DNA of 64,000 nt from Pseudogymnoascus destructans (Eukaryota > Ascomycota > Leotiomycetes > Thelebolales > Thelebolaceae). Where the stretch lies: NCBI RefSeq assembly GCF_001641265.1, contig NW_020167527.1, forward strand, positions 310,001-374,000, read 5' to 3'. The notes beneath the pieces are model-generated. The model saw only the letters and a program-made list of their open reading frames with translations. It was not told the DNA's origin and did no database searches. Both the position numbers and the translations under genes were made by a program. Shown here piece by piece: positions 24,016 through 33,112 of this stretch. Numbering within the stretch: position 1 is the first letter of the stretch; the number at the start of each line of letters is the position of its first letter.

Positions 24016-25300
24016 ATGGCGTTAATAACTCGGAGAAAACCAAGCGACTGTATGTATAGAGAATATATTGGCTCTGAAGGTTCTACCCCACGTGGGCTCG
24101 GGTTTATCGTACCAGAAGAAGAAACACTACTGGAGGGTGGCTCACGACTCGAAACACCCCCTTCTAGACAGTATGATAGCCCGCAAGTTGAGTCCGCCAG
24201 TCAGGAACAAAACTCGCCAGAATCGGGACCGCAGCAAACTCTGACAAAGACAATGCTGGATACATACGCACTCATGCGAGGACGCCTGGGACGAGGAGAA
24301 CGGGGACCGCTTTATCAAGAAGGGTTTACCTACAGAACGTGGGAACCAAGGCCAGAAGACGATGACCCAAAACTTAGCCCGACAATCCCTTGGGAAACTT
24401 AGTAAGGAAGCCTATGAGATACAAACACCGATTATGTATTAACACCAACCAGTGACCATGAAGACAAGGAGAGTAAGAGACTACAGGAAGCACCAACTCC
24501 AGATCTCGACTGTGTCAGAGAACCAAGGGAAAGAACCTTCTCTGAGAGACTGGGACAAATCGGGTATGTGAAGATCAACGGTCAGGTCACCGACCCGGAT
24601 AGTAAGACAGACGTCTTAAATGCCCTCAACGGAATCCGCGGCTACCCACCTCGAGTCCCGGGCTTTCACGACCCTCTCCTGTCTCAAGTCATGAACGACA
24701 CGGAACTGGGTGAATACTACACTCAGTTCCTTCGCGATGTTGATAACGAAGAGGATCCTGAACGGGACAACGAAGGGAACCCTTTGGATAATCGCATCAG
24801 CCCAGTCACGTTTATGAAATGGGCATCTGGTGTACAGAAGAAAGTCAGGGTCAACACGGCCGAAATCGAGGGGGAGGTTGTAGAACGGGCTAGACAAGAA
24901 GAGCTTAAGGGGGAGAAGCCGCCAGGAAACCATCGACCGTTGGTATGGTCTGCCCTGAAACCGCAATTCGATCAAGAATTAGGTGGTGCGATTTCCCCGG
25001 CATATTCAGTCGACGAGTATCCTAGCCCACTGATGTCACCACGAGGTAAGCTGGCAGATTTGTGTATACCCGTGCCGCTCGGAAGTGTCAGGAGAAGCTG
25101 TGCACAGCTGTGTGTTTACAGCAACTATGATAAATCCAAGGCGCCGTCACCAAGGGCTGCCATCAATAAGCTAGTCACTCAGAATTGGAACTAAAGTGAT
25201 AAAGTCTATTGGTTTAAGTTGCTGGCGTCGACCCTGAGCTGTAGACTGTCCTTCTATAGACTTTGGGCGGCACGAAAATTTGGAAAAAGAATACAGCTGA
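24016..25300 (+). CDS. Orphan protein of unknown function, about 339 aa (model)
   Basis: I do not recognise this gene. My model is exons 24016-24401, 24453-25045 and 25260-25300. The first intron (GTAAGG ... CAACCAG) restores an open frame from ...PWET into YDHEDKESKRLQEAPTPDLD. The second (GTAAGC ... CTATAG) ends the protein as DFGRHENLEKEYS. The product is hydrophilic and rich in Pro, Glu, Arg and Gln, with no membrane segment or known motif. Without the last splice the frame runs on to 25194. A further open stretch at 25260-25451 (LGGTKIWKKN ... GGIDLSTKASS) is not explained by this model, so the 3' end is uncertain and the locus could be a decayed gene. Confidence 0.45.
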
Positions 25301-25464
25301 CATCAATGCAGGAGTTAACTTGACCAACGTACCCGGCATGTTCTATCATATGCTGCCGGAGTTCAATGTGGTGCTTGCTCGTGCAGCATTTCATGATGGC
25401 GGGATTGATTTATCTACAAAGGCATCGTCAGAAACTGAAATTACCACAGATGTGAGTGAGTACC

Positions 25465-25911
25465 ATGAATACTAACATCAACTTAACTAATTCAGGCCAG
25501 TGGCAACTAGCAGACGCTCTTGGAGACGGTAACAGGGAGCTTGGAATGCATAGAATCGATGTCATCCAGGTGGAATTCCAGAACCTTATGGCAGAACGTG
25601 ACGTCGAAGTCGGGAAGGCAACCGAAAAGATGTTGCAATTGAACTCAGCAAGGGATACAATCACTCGGTTAGGGGAGATGATTTGCGCTCGACGCTATGA
25701 GATGACCATTCTGAAACGTCGTGCTCGAGCAGACCAGTTACTCGGCGAGTGGAGAGAACACCTCCGCCAACAGACAGCGAGAGCTGTGAATATGGCCAAA
25801 TCATGGGGGGATGAGCTCGACGAACTGCGTGATGTCAATGTTAAACTCGTTGGCGAACTACAAGACCTCGATCAGAATTCGGAGAACGATGAAAGATCGG
25901 CTGTGGTCTGA
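25465..25911 (+). CDS. Predicted coiled-coil orphan ORF, 148 aa
   Basis: An ATG-initiated ORF of 148 aa whose body (about residues 25-140) is a nearly continuous charged helix with Leu/Ile/Met spacing of a coiled coil (VIQVEFQNLMAERD, MLQLNSARDTITRLGEMICARR, DELDELRDVNVKLVGELQDL). It could be an exon of the preceding orphan gene. A GTGAGT donor at 25452 and a TTCAG acceptor at 25497 lie just upstream, but the phases do not match the open frame on the left. No family was recognised. Confidence 0.4.
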   Translation: MNTNINLTNSGQWQLADALGDGNRELGMHRIDVIQVEFQNLMAERDVEVGKATEKMLQLNSARDTITRLGEMICARRYEMTILKRRARADQLLGEWREHLRQQTARAVNMAKSWGDELDELRDVNVKLVGELQDLDQNSENDERSAVV

Positions 25912-26349
25912 ATTTTTGGTCTTTGTTCTGGCTGAGATTCTGGACGAGAGCAGGTATACCAAGGGGCCATATTTGGATATGAAATACCGACTAGCCCTTG
26001 TGGGACGTCGTTGGGATTTGGTATCAGCAGAGGCTATTCGTTTTTGGGCAAAAAAGGAAGTTTGTCACGAAAGCTACCATTGGGCGCTAGTACCGTCTAG
26101 TATTTTATGCTTCTATTATGATGGGGCGGTTTCCGCAAAACTTGTCATACCCCTTTAGGTTCGTTCATTGTACAATAATAAAACATGCCGTCCCACCAAA
26201 TTGATCCGAGTCCAACGCACTCCTTGGATGCCGCTAAGAGGGGAGGGATATATATACATTCATAAGAAAACGCCATCCATCATTCCAAGCCTGATATATA
26301 ATAAAAGTACACTCCAGATGGCGTTAAAGAGTTTGTTGGGTTCCTGGGC
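25912..26349. other. Intergenic region downstream of the orphan ORFs and MGE1
   Basis: 438 bp. An overlapping plus-strand frame (25811-26158) continues past the coiled-coil ORF but shows no recognisable motif. The part nearest MGE1 should be its 3' UTR. Confidence 0.4.
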
Positions 26350-27115
26350 TCAGGTGTTTCTCACGACTCCGACTTGTGCGGCACGCATGGTGCGGCCGTT
26401 CAACTTCCATCCCTTACGCTGAGTCAACACCACGGTGTTGTCCTCCTTTCCAGCCATTGGTGTCATGAACATGGCCTCCATGAAGTTGGGGTCAAACTTC
26501 TCCTCCACTGCCGGGTTGATGCGCTCAAGTCCGTGCTTAAGAAGTGTCTGCATCATAATACCCTCAGTCATCTTCAGACCATCGTAGAGGCTGATTAGAT
26601 CGTTCACGTGCTCGTTCTTTTCGATCGGAGATAGCTTCTCTTCTGGAACCATCGCCAGAGCTCTGTCCAGGTTGTCGACACTCTCGACTAAATCCTTGGC
26701 GAACTTTTGGATGGCGAAATCCTTTGTGGACTGGATCTCTCGCTTTGTGCGCTCTTGGAGGTTGCGGTAATCGGCGACAGATCTCAGGTATTTATCCTAC
26801 AGAAAAATGGTTAGCAAATTGACAAGGTAAAGAAAACGCGAAGGCGAATAGCTTGTAGCGACATACCTTGAGCTCTACGATCTCCTTGTTTTTGGCCTCA
26901 AGATCTTTTGCGGCGGCATCCTCAGGTGCTGCAGCGCCCTCTTCAGCTGCCTTACTGGCCTCTCCGTTGGTTGCGTAGCATCTCGCGGATAGTGCTAACC
27001 GTGGGCTTTGCGCAACATATTGCGAAGACCTAATTAAGGATCCTGCAAGGAACGGCTTCGGTGCCGTCCGCACTGCTGTCGACCTGACTTGTTTGAGGAG
27101 AATTCGTTGAATCAT
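26350..27115 (-). CDS. MGE1: Mitochondrial GrpE nucleotide-exchange factor
   Basis: Matrix co-chaperone that releases ADP from mtHsp70 during import and folding, 231 aa in exons 27115-26867 and 26796-26350. The leader MIQRILLKQVRSTAVRTAPK is a typical amphipathic targeting helix. An acidic, Ala-rich linker and a long coiled coil (LEAKNKEIVELKDKYLRSVADYRNLQERTKREIQ) follow, then the helical bundle and the C-terminal beta wing with the GrpE signature region FDPNFMEAMFMTPMAGKEDNTVVLTQRKGWKLNGR. The single intron (70 bp, GTATGT/CTACAG-type ends) splits the coiled coil. Its start lies 167 bp from the outer edge of the transposon stack. Confidence 0.97.
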
Positions 27116-27463
27116 GGTTGTTTTTGGTTATGTTGCAATGATGAAGGTGCTCTCTGGAATTTATTCGCGGCCATGATGGATGGACATGGACAGAAACTAA
27201 TTAGCGGTCTTGGCGTGGAATGGCATAGCAGGGGGGTTATGTAAACCGAGGAAGTGCCGAGTCCCGCGAGTTTGTTGGCGTAACGTAAGTCATGGTGTAA
27301 CCGGGACCATGGTAAAATAAAAACCTTAATAACTCTTTCAATAGTGCTTATAAAGATTAACCCTCTTATATTAATGATCTTCATATAGCTATCTAATATA
27401 TATAAAAACGCTAGTAGCACTAGTTTTTATTTAGAAGAGATATTAAGGTTTAAACTTTTGCTA

Positions 27464-29322
27464 ACGTGGTTGTACACCGAGTCGTGAATGTCACCGAGTC
27501 GTGAAACTTTTTTATACCCACCACTGTAAGGTATAATTAAACAACCACAACATGTATTAAAACTAAAACTATTCAGAATCTGATGAGCTAAGTACTTCTA
27601 TGACCTCCTGACAAGTTCGTGCATTATGGCCAGCCCCCCCGCAAGTGCCACAATGTCGTACACCTGGTTGCCCCTCATTCCTACCAACCCCTCCAGAGCG
27701 CTTCTCGCGATTTATTTGCTCCGTAACTGCCCTTTGGGACAAATCATCATGTGCATCCCCTACAGAAAGTGCACACCCTTGACGGACACGAGACTTTTTA
27801 GCCCTCCGGCGTTTGCTAAGAGCTTCGTTTGCTGCTCGAAGGGTGCGGACTTCAGCTGACAATAAAGTCATTTCATGTGCCAAAATCTCTGTCCCTTTAG
27901 CTAATGCAGTAACAGTAGCAAAAATGGGGGTTGGCGAGCTTCCTTGGTGCCGTGCAATGCGATTTTTAACTAGAGTAGTCTGTGAGAGAGCATCTATTGG
28001 GTTGCGAGGCGTTTGAGAAACCCAAGGATCAGCGTCTATAGAGGGGGGTCCTGTAGGTGTAGGAGTCCGCAACTTGACGTCTAGCTTTGAAATGATTACT
28101 TGCGGATCAAAGGGCACTAAACCAGCTCCGCGAAATCCAGCTTTGGCGTTTTGAGTTGTTATTGACTGGTTATAAGCTGCGTGGAAAGCTATAAAAAACT
28201 CAACCTTTGTAATATGGTTTATATGAGCCTTAATAAAGGTCTCAATTTGACGCCCATACATGTGTTTAAGAACACTAAAGCACCCAACATCAAGTGGCTG
28301 AGTTAGGTGAGACGAGTGAGGAGGTAGACAGAGAGTTATGATGTTGTTTGCTTTGCAATATTCCTGAAACGCAGCTGATTCGTGACTTTCATGCCCGTCT
28401 AAAACCAACATCCGATATGGTCCTTTTGCACAACTGCAAGTATGTTTATCGAAATGATGAAGCCATTCTAGACCTGTCTCGTTGTTGGTCCATCCATTGC
28501 TTGTTGGTTTAATTACCCAATTGTGAGGAAGGCCGCCTTCAGTATACCAACTTGAAAGGTGACATTTCCCTTGAACTACTAAAAACGGAGGGATACTCCC
28601 GCCTTCAGCATTCACACAAACAATTGCTGTAGCCCATTCCCGATTGCCAGGCTGAACTGCCTTGCCTCTTCCACGTCGATCGGTGCGCGTAACAACTAAA
28701 GCTGAGCTAATAACGCCCATCATGAAGCCCGTCTCGTCAAAGTTGTAGAAATCGCAGTCTTGGATGCCGTACTTTGCTCTCATGTTCTGCACAAGTTGAA
28801 ACCACGCTCCAATAAGCTCAGGATCTTCGCACAAGGCTCTTTGAAAGTCATAAATGCGATTAAAATGCGTCTTTAACTCGGGGCGGCGTTGTATAAATCG
28901 ATATGCCCACCGCGTCCCAACGTGCTTTCCCCCACGCGATTCAAGGATATAATTTGCCATATCCTCCACACTAGCAGGCCGAGGTGCAAATCCTCTTGCA
29001 TCCATATCCAATATATTTCGAATAATCACTTCCTCTTCTAGCTCAGTCAATTTATGACTATTGGCTTTGGTTTCGCGTCGAGAAGGTCGGCCGGCCATTC
29101 TATCAGTAAGCGTAGAATAAGGCACTTTATATAGTATTGATGCAGACCTGCGATTAAGCGATTTACATGTTTGAAGAGCCTCAATAGCTAGAATGATTCG
29201 CGCTTCTTGGGTTTGGATTTCCATTGGTAGTTGTGGAGGAAACGCGTGTTGAAGTTCGTAGGTAGCTAAGTAGGGAAAAGTTCACGACTCAGTCACATTC
29301 ACGACTCGGTGTACAACCACGT
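27464..29322 (-). mobile_element. Fot/pogo-type DNA transposon 1 (1,859 bp, complete)
   Basis: Flanked by TA at 27462-27463 and 29323-29324. The terminal inverted repeats begin ACGTGGTTGTACACCGAGTC and match for about 28 bp. Immediately inside, the 12-14 bp word CACCGAGTCGTGAA recurs, giving two tandem copies per end. One full-length transposase ORF lies on the minus strand. No frameshift is seen, so the copy could be competent. Confidence 0.92.
27569..29224 (-). CDS. Fot/pogo-family DDE transposase, 551 aa, intact
   Basis: Transposase of element 1. The N-terminal Psq-type helix-turn-helix (residues about 8-50, RSASILYKVPYSTLTDRM) and the CENP-B-type HTH (about 60-130, EEEVIIRNILDMDARGF ... 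RRPELKTHF) bind the element ends. The DDE_1 catalytic core shows NFDETGFMMG, LVLDGHESH and PLDVGCF as the three acidic positions. After a basic helix (ALSKRRRAKKSRVRQG) the protein ends in a CCHC zinc knuckle (CGTCGGAGHNARTC) and an acidic Ser tail, a feature shared with the other two transposases here. It cuts and pastes DNA at TA targets. Identity is certain; activity is not known. Confidence 0.95.
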   Translation of the reverse strand: MEIQTQEARIILAIEALQTCKSLNRRSASILYKVPYSTLTDRMAGRPSRRETKANSHKLTELEEEVIIRNILDMDARGFAPRPASVEDMANYILESRGGKHVGTRWAYRFIQRRPELKTHFNRIYDFQRALCEDPELIGAWFQLVQNMRAKYGIQDCDFYNFDETGFMMGVISSALVVTRTDRRGRGKAVQPGNREWATAIVCVNAEGGSIPPFLVVQGKCHLSSWYTEGGLPHNWVIKPTSNGWTNNETGLEWLHHFDKHTCSCAKGPYRMLVLDGHESHESAAFQEYCKANNIITLCLPPHSSHLTQPLDVGCFSVLKHMYGRQIETFIKAHINHITKVEFFIAFHAAYNQSITTQNAKAGFRGAGLVPFDPQVIISKLDVKLRTPTPTGPPSIDADPWVSQTPRNPIDALSQTTLVKNRIARHQGSSPTPIFATVTALAKGTEILAHEMTLLSAEVRTLRAANEALSKRRRAKKSRVRQGCALSVGDAHDDLSQRAVTEQINREKRSGGVGRNEGQPGVRHCGTCGGAGHNARTCQEVIEVLSSSDSE

Positions 29323-29564
29323 TATACAAAATATTTATAACGTGGTTTATCAGTACGTCGGACATATGAGTACCTCGGACACTTTTCCCGAATTTCCTAC
29401 CCTCTAACTTCACAACGCATTTTTTCCACCTTTTATTATGTCAGTGATTACCCAAGAAGCAAAAATCATTCTAGCTATCGAGGCTATCCGAACATCAAAA
29501 AATCTAAGTCGTCGGAAGGCTGCTAAGCTCTATGAAGTACCTCATTCTACACTCTGCGACAGAA

Positions 29565-29569
29565 TGAAC
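29565..29569. repeat. Target-site duplication TGAAC, left copy (Gypsy A)
   Basis: TGAAC directly precedes the 5'-TG of the element at 29570. The second copy is at 38978-38982 directly after its terminal CA. A five-base duplication is the norm for Gypsy integrases. Confidence 0.9.
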
Positions 29570-29941
29570 TGTAAGGACACAGGGCACCCAGCTCACAGTA
29601 ATAGCATATGAGAGTGCGAGTCGGAGGCTAAACGGATGCTATCCTATAGGTCTACTACGAAGGATACAAAAAAGATGAAGGGGGAACCCCGTTGAGTCTG
29701 TTTCCTTAACTCCCGAAACGGGCCCGACTCGGTTATCCCAACCCTAGCCCTGAACCTTCCACCGCAACAGGTCTACATCGGCCCTGAACCCTATACACTT
29801 ACCATCCCCCACTATAGTGTAACTCGCTATATGCTCCTCTACTGGTTCGAAACCCCACCGAGTCGGATTCCATGCTTGTAGTGACCGTAACAGTTCTGAG
29901 ACAGGTTCTTCGAGTATCTAGGTACAGAGGCATCCTTACAC
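29570..29941 (-). repeat. 3' LTR of Gypsy A (372 bp)
   Basis: On the minus strand it starts TGTAAGGATG (29941 downwards) and ends GTGTCCTTACA at 29570. The first ten bases equal the ten bases left at the other end of the element (38968-38977), which fixes the LTR boundary. It lies next to the purine tract expected before a 3' LTR. Confidence 0.85.
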
Positions 29942-29953
29942 TACCCCCCGTCA
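29942..29953 (-). other. Polypurine tract of Gypsy A
   Basis: On the minus strand the bases before the 3' LTR read GACGGGGGGTAG, a G-rich primer tract for plus-strand synthesis. Its position immediately upstream of TGTAAGG supports the LTR call. Confidence 0.75.
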
Positions 29954-30557
29954 TAAGAGAGTGCTTTGTCCGCAAAGCACGCTGCCCGCCTATGGTCCGG
30001 AACCCATCCGGGTAGCGTCAGTGACTTGGGCGTTCTTTGTCGTAGGGTTTGCGCGCGTGGCCGCATTAGTGACAACCGCATTGGTCTGATGTGCCGGGAG
30101 ATGGAAAAAAATAATCCTGGAGCAGTACTACCGTATCAGCTCCGTCTGGTATGCGACTACTTTTTGTTTTCTTTGTTCAATCTCTAGCTTAGTGGTGATG
30201 GTCCGAATGAGCACCGGGAGGTATCCGCTACAGGTACGCGTCGAAAGTTCCCCATCGCGCAAGGAGGGTAGCTGCGCTAACCCGATTCGGGTGTCATTGT
30301 TGTAAGCCAAATCTGAGTTCAGAGCTTCGCCCACTTTCTCGTTTTTTATTGCTTCACAACAACAACGCCCACAAACCGACCTCCGAGACCAGTAAATGGC
30401 CACTCCCCGTCCGTTTCTTGATCGTCTACTAACTGATTGTATAGGATATCCACAATCTGAACGAACGAGTAGGTGATGGGAGCGCGTTGGCGCGCTGGTG
30501 ATAACTTGGGCTTGGCTAACGGAATCGCAGATTCCATTCAAATCCAAAGAATCGAAG

Positions 30558-31237
30558 ATGCCGGTTCCGACCCCCTCCGGGGCCCTTACGGTTGCCTTCC
30601 GTGTGCTCTGTTTGCGCTGCCTTCGGGCCAAAGCCCGTGGGATCCAGTCCCACGACTGCGTCTGGTCCTCGACCAGTTCGAAGTGTGGGTACTGCACCGC
30701 GCAGCACTCGCCTTGCGTCCCGGTAGGTTTTCTTCTGGGGTTCGGTGTTTGGTTTGGTTGGCTGTTGCTGACTTTGGTGGAAGCTGCCCTGGTTCCTCGG
30801 GGAAGAGTTTGCGGCCCTCCTGGCCGCCGAAGAGGCCACCCCGCTCATCCCCGCCGAAGTCGTCGCCGCCGCCACCGAGGCCAATCGGGTGGCCCTCCTG
30901 GCCGCCCAGAGCGTGCCAAAGTTCCGCTCCGAGGCGGAGCGTGACCTCTACGAGGAGGCACGCGCCACTCGGGCTGCCCTCGAGTTGGGGCTGGCCGTGA
31001 GTATCCCCCCTTCCCCTTGTGACTCGGTATGGTTTTGATGCTGACTCTGGGCAGCAAATTCAGTCGTCGCTGCGCCGTCTTCGGACGGAACAGGAGAGCG
31101 TTCCTGCTCTCTTGGGGGAGTTGGTGGCTGCTGTGGGCAAACTGCCCACCGCTGCCGCTCCTGTGGTCGCTCCGACTTGGAGTGATGGAAGGAGGGAGGA
31201 GGAGGATGGGGAAGTTGGGGCGGCCTACGGGGCCTAG
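30558..31237 (+). CDS. Antisense, three-exon Cys-rich protein inside Gypsy A (186 aa)
   Basis: Lies between the integrase end and the polypurine tract of element A, on the strand opposite to pol. Exons 30558-30722, 30784-30996 and 31055-31237 join in phase 0 throughout, with donors GTAGGT and GTGAGT and acceptors GGAAG and GGCAG. Exon 1 encodes a cysteine motif (VLCLRCLRAKARG ... DCVW ... KCGYCTAQHSPC) that looks like a small metal-binding domain. Exons 2 and 3 encode an Ala/Glu-rich helix (FAALLAAEEATPLIPAEVVA, FRSEAERDLYEEARATRAAL) and a helix-rich acidic end. GC content and codon use differ sharply from A's pol. I recall similar Cys-rich proteins as repeated families in filamentous fungi, but no function. 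The start codon is the first ATG ahead of the motif; an upstream exon is possible. Confidence 0.6.
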
Positions 31238-31416
31238 GTGGGGGAAGACCTTGTGTCGGAGGGGACTCGGGCCTGGCCCTTCGCGTGGGGTCACTTCGAC
31301 CCTTCGTCTCTCATGGTGGTAGCCGCTTGTTGCGACGCCGGTGAGACGTTTGGGAAGGGTGGCTCCCGCAAGGGTTATGGTGGTGAGTGCGCCCTGGCTC
31401 GGAGGGTATATTTAGT

Positions 31417-32171
31417 TTAGAGTCGCAGACAGCAATGACTCTGTTTCTTCCGCTTTGTCTTTCCATGATCGTAGTTTTGTTTCTTTCCCGTCTCCCCTGC
31501 CGTAACACCTCCTAGTAGTTCGTGAGGTGGACCTGGTAAGTCTGGGTATTCCGTATGAAACTCTCTGAGTTTCTGGGGAGAGTTCATGAAGTTTGACGCT
31601 GGGTACCACTCCGGGTCCAGATCGTATCCGACCCAACTAACCCGGTATTGTAGTTGCTTCCGGTGGACCCTTACGGCGAGGATCTTTTCCACTTCCCATT
31701 CCTCTACGCCGTCTATCACTTCGCTGCTAGGCTCAGGCGGATCCTGACCAGGTAGGGGATTGTTCGGATCCTTCATAAGTACGTCTGGTGAGAACACATT
31801 GTGTATTTGAGAACCGCTAGGTAGTTCCAATCGAAATGCGTGCCCAATCCGTTCCACCACCGTATATGGTCCGACCCATTGTTGGCCCAGCTTGCGGCTA
31901 GGACGAGAGTTTTTCAAATTTTTGGTCGATAGGTACACTCTATCTCCTACATCCCAGTCGATGGCCCTTTGGCGTCGATTCGCGTGCTTAGACATTTCCT
32001 CTTGTGCCTTTGCCATGTTTTCCTTTGCGTGGACCCATGCGGTATGCATTCGGTCTGCCACCGCCTTGGCTTCCTCTCGGTTTAGGGTCTCCCGGGGGTT
32101 GGTGCTTTTCAGAGTGTTCCAATCCCAACTCGTACGCGGATCGGTTCCGTACTTGAGTCGGTAGGGGGTCA
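31417..32171 (-). pseudogene. Gypsy A integrase C-terminus with chromodomain (separated piece)
   Basis: Continues the integrase after the solo LTR: it picks up at MTPYRLKYGTDP, exactly where the right-hand piece breaks off at SIGMT. A basic integrase tail and an SH3-like segment (DWDVGDRVYLSTKNLK, LGQQWVGPYTVVERIG) follow, then a chromodomain (EWEVEKILAVRVHRKQLQYRVSWVGYDLDPEWYPASNF). Such chromodomains guide chromoviruses to marked chromatin. Cut off from its promoter and the rest of pol by the 936-bp LTR. Confidence 0.88.
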
Positions 32172-33107
32172 TGTCATACTGACATTCGTTGCACTCAGTT
32201 TGCTATCAAACTCAAGAGCAAACTTAGAAATCTCCTCCTCAAACCTACAAGTCACCATACATATCTGGGCTTATCACACCAACAACAGAAGCAATACTAC
32301 TCAACGATTGCTGAAAACTCTTCTACTACATCTGTTTATGCTACATACATCACGGCATATCATTTGGACACTCATTGAACAAGTTATTAAGAAAATCTCC
32401 TCCTTAAGGGGGTGGGCCAATACTACCACATGGCATATCTCTACCAACTAGAGGCCTAGGAACATGAACGATAGCTCTAGAAGCTTCTACAACCCTCTAT
32501 GATTCATTACACGTCATCGCTCCTTAGTTACCCACAAGATTGGTTAAGTTATGACATAATTTGTCTATAGGTACTCTGACCTTGGACCTCCTTTTCACTT
32601 CCTATAGGCTAGGAACCCAAGAGATGGTTCTATGGGATTCTCTTACGTTCACTACATGATTAGCAAGCTAGTTGTGGGTCGCACTTGATTTCTAATACAT
32701 TTACCAAGCCTGGTTAGTCATGGAAAGTCATGGAAAATAAGAGAACTACACTCCTTTGGCATAAATAGGATTGCCCTTTCCTTAAGAAAGGGCAAGCAGG
32801 CAATACAGTAAATCGACTAGCACATACTTCTACGTCTTTTCCAAGCTTCCAAGCATTGATCTTGTTATTCTCTGTTTTTGAAAAGTCAGTGAGGTGCTAA
32901 CCTCTGACTTACCCCTGAGTTCTCAGACTCAACATTTGTTGCAACTTGTCTAAACCACTTCACCACATCATACACCTGATTGCTGCGTTGTGGAATAGTC
33001 TAAGCTACAACCCTTTGGCTCTGTTTCCTAAGACAGTGTGTTGTCTTAGTAAATTCATCCCTTCCTTGGGTGGCTAGATTCTCATATCTGGTGCACCCAC
33101 CATTACA
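32172..33107 (+). repeat. Solo LTR of Gypsy family B (936 bp) inside A's integrase
   Basis: Plus-strand ends are TGTCATACTG...CACCATTACA, flanked by GGTCA at 32167-32171 and 33108-33112 (TGACC on the minus strand), a clean 5-bp duplication. Same length and nearly the same sequence as the LTR at 38032-38967, but in the opposite orientation. It splits the integrase at the SIGMT/PYRLKYG junction. A full element must have inserted and then lost its interior by LTR-LTR recombination. Confidence 0.92.
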
Positions 33108-33112
33108 GGTCA

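Noticed and set aside
29570..31508. An LTR of about 1.9 kb starting at TGTTACGGCAGG near 31,505 (minus)
   Set aside because: The ten bases left at the right end (TGTAAGGATG) recur at 29941-29932 next to a polypurine tract, which fixes a 372-bp LTR instead.
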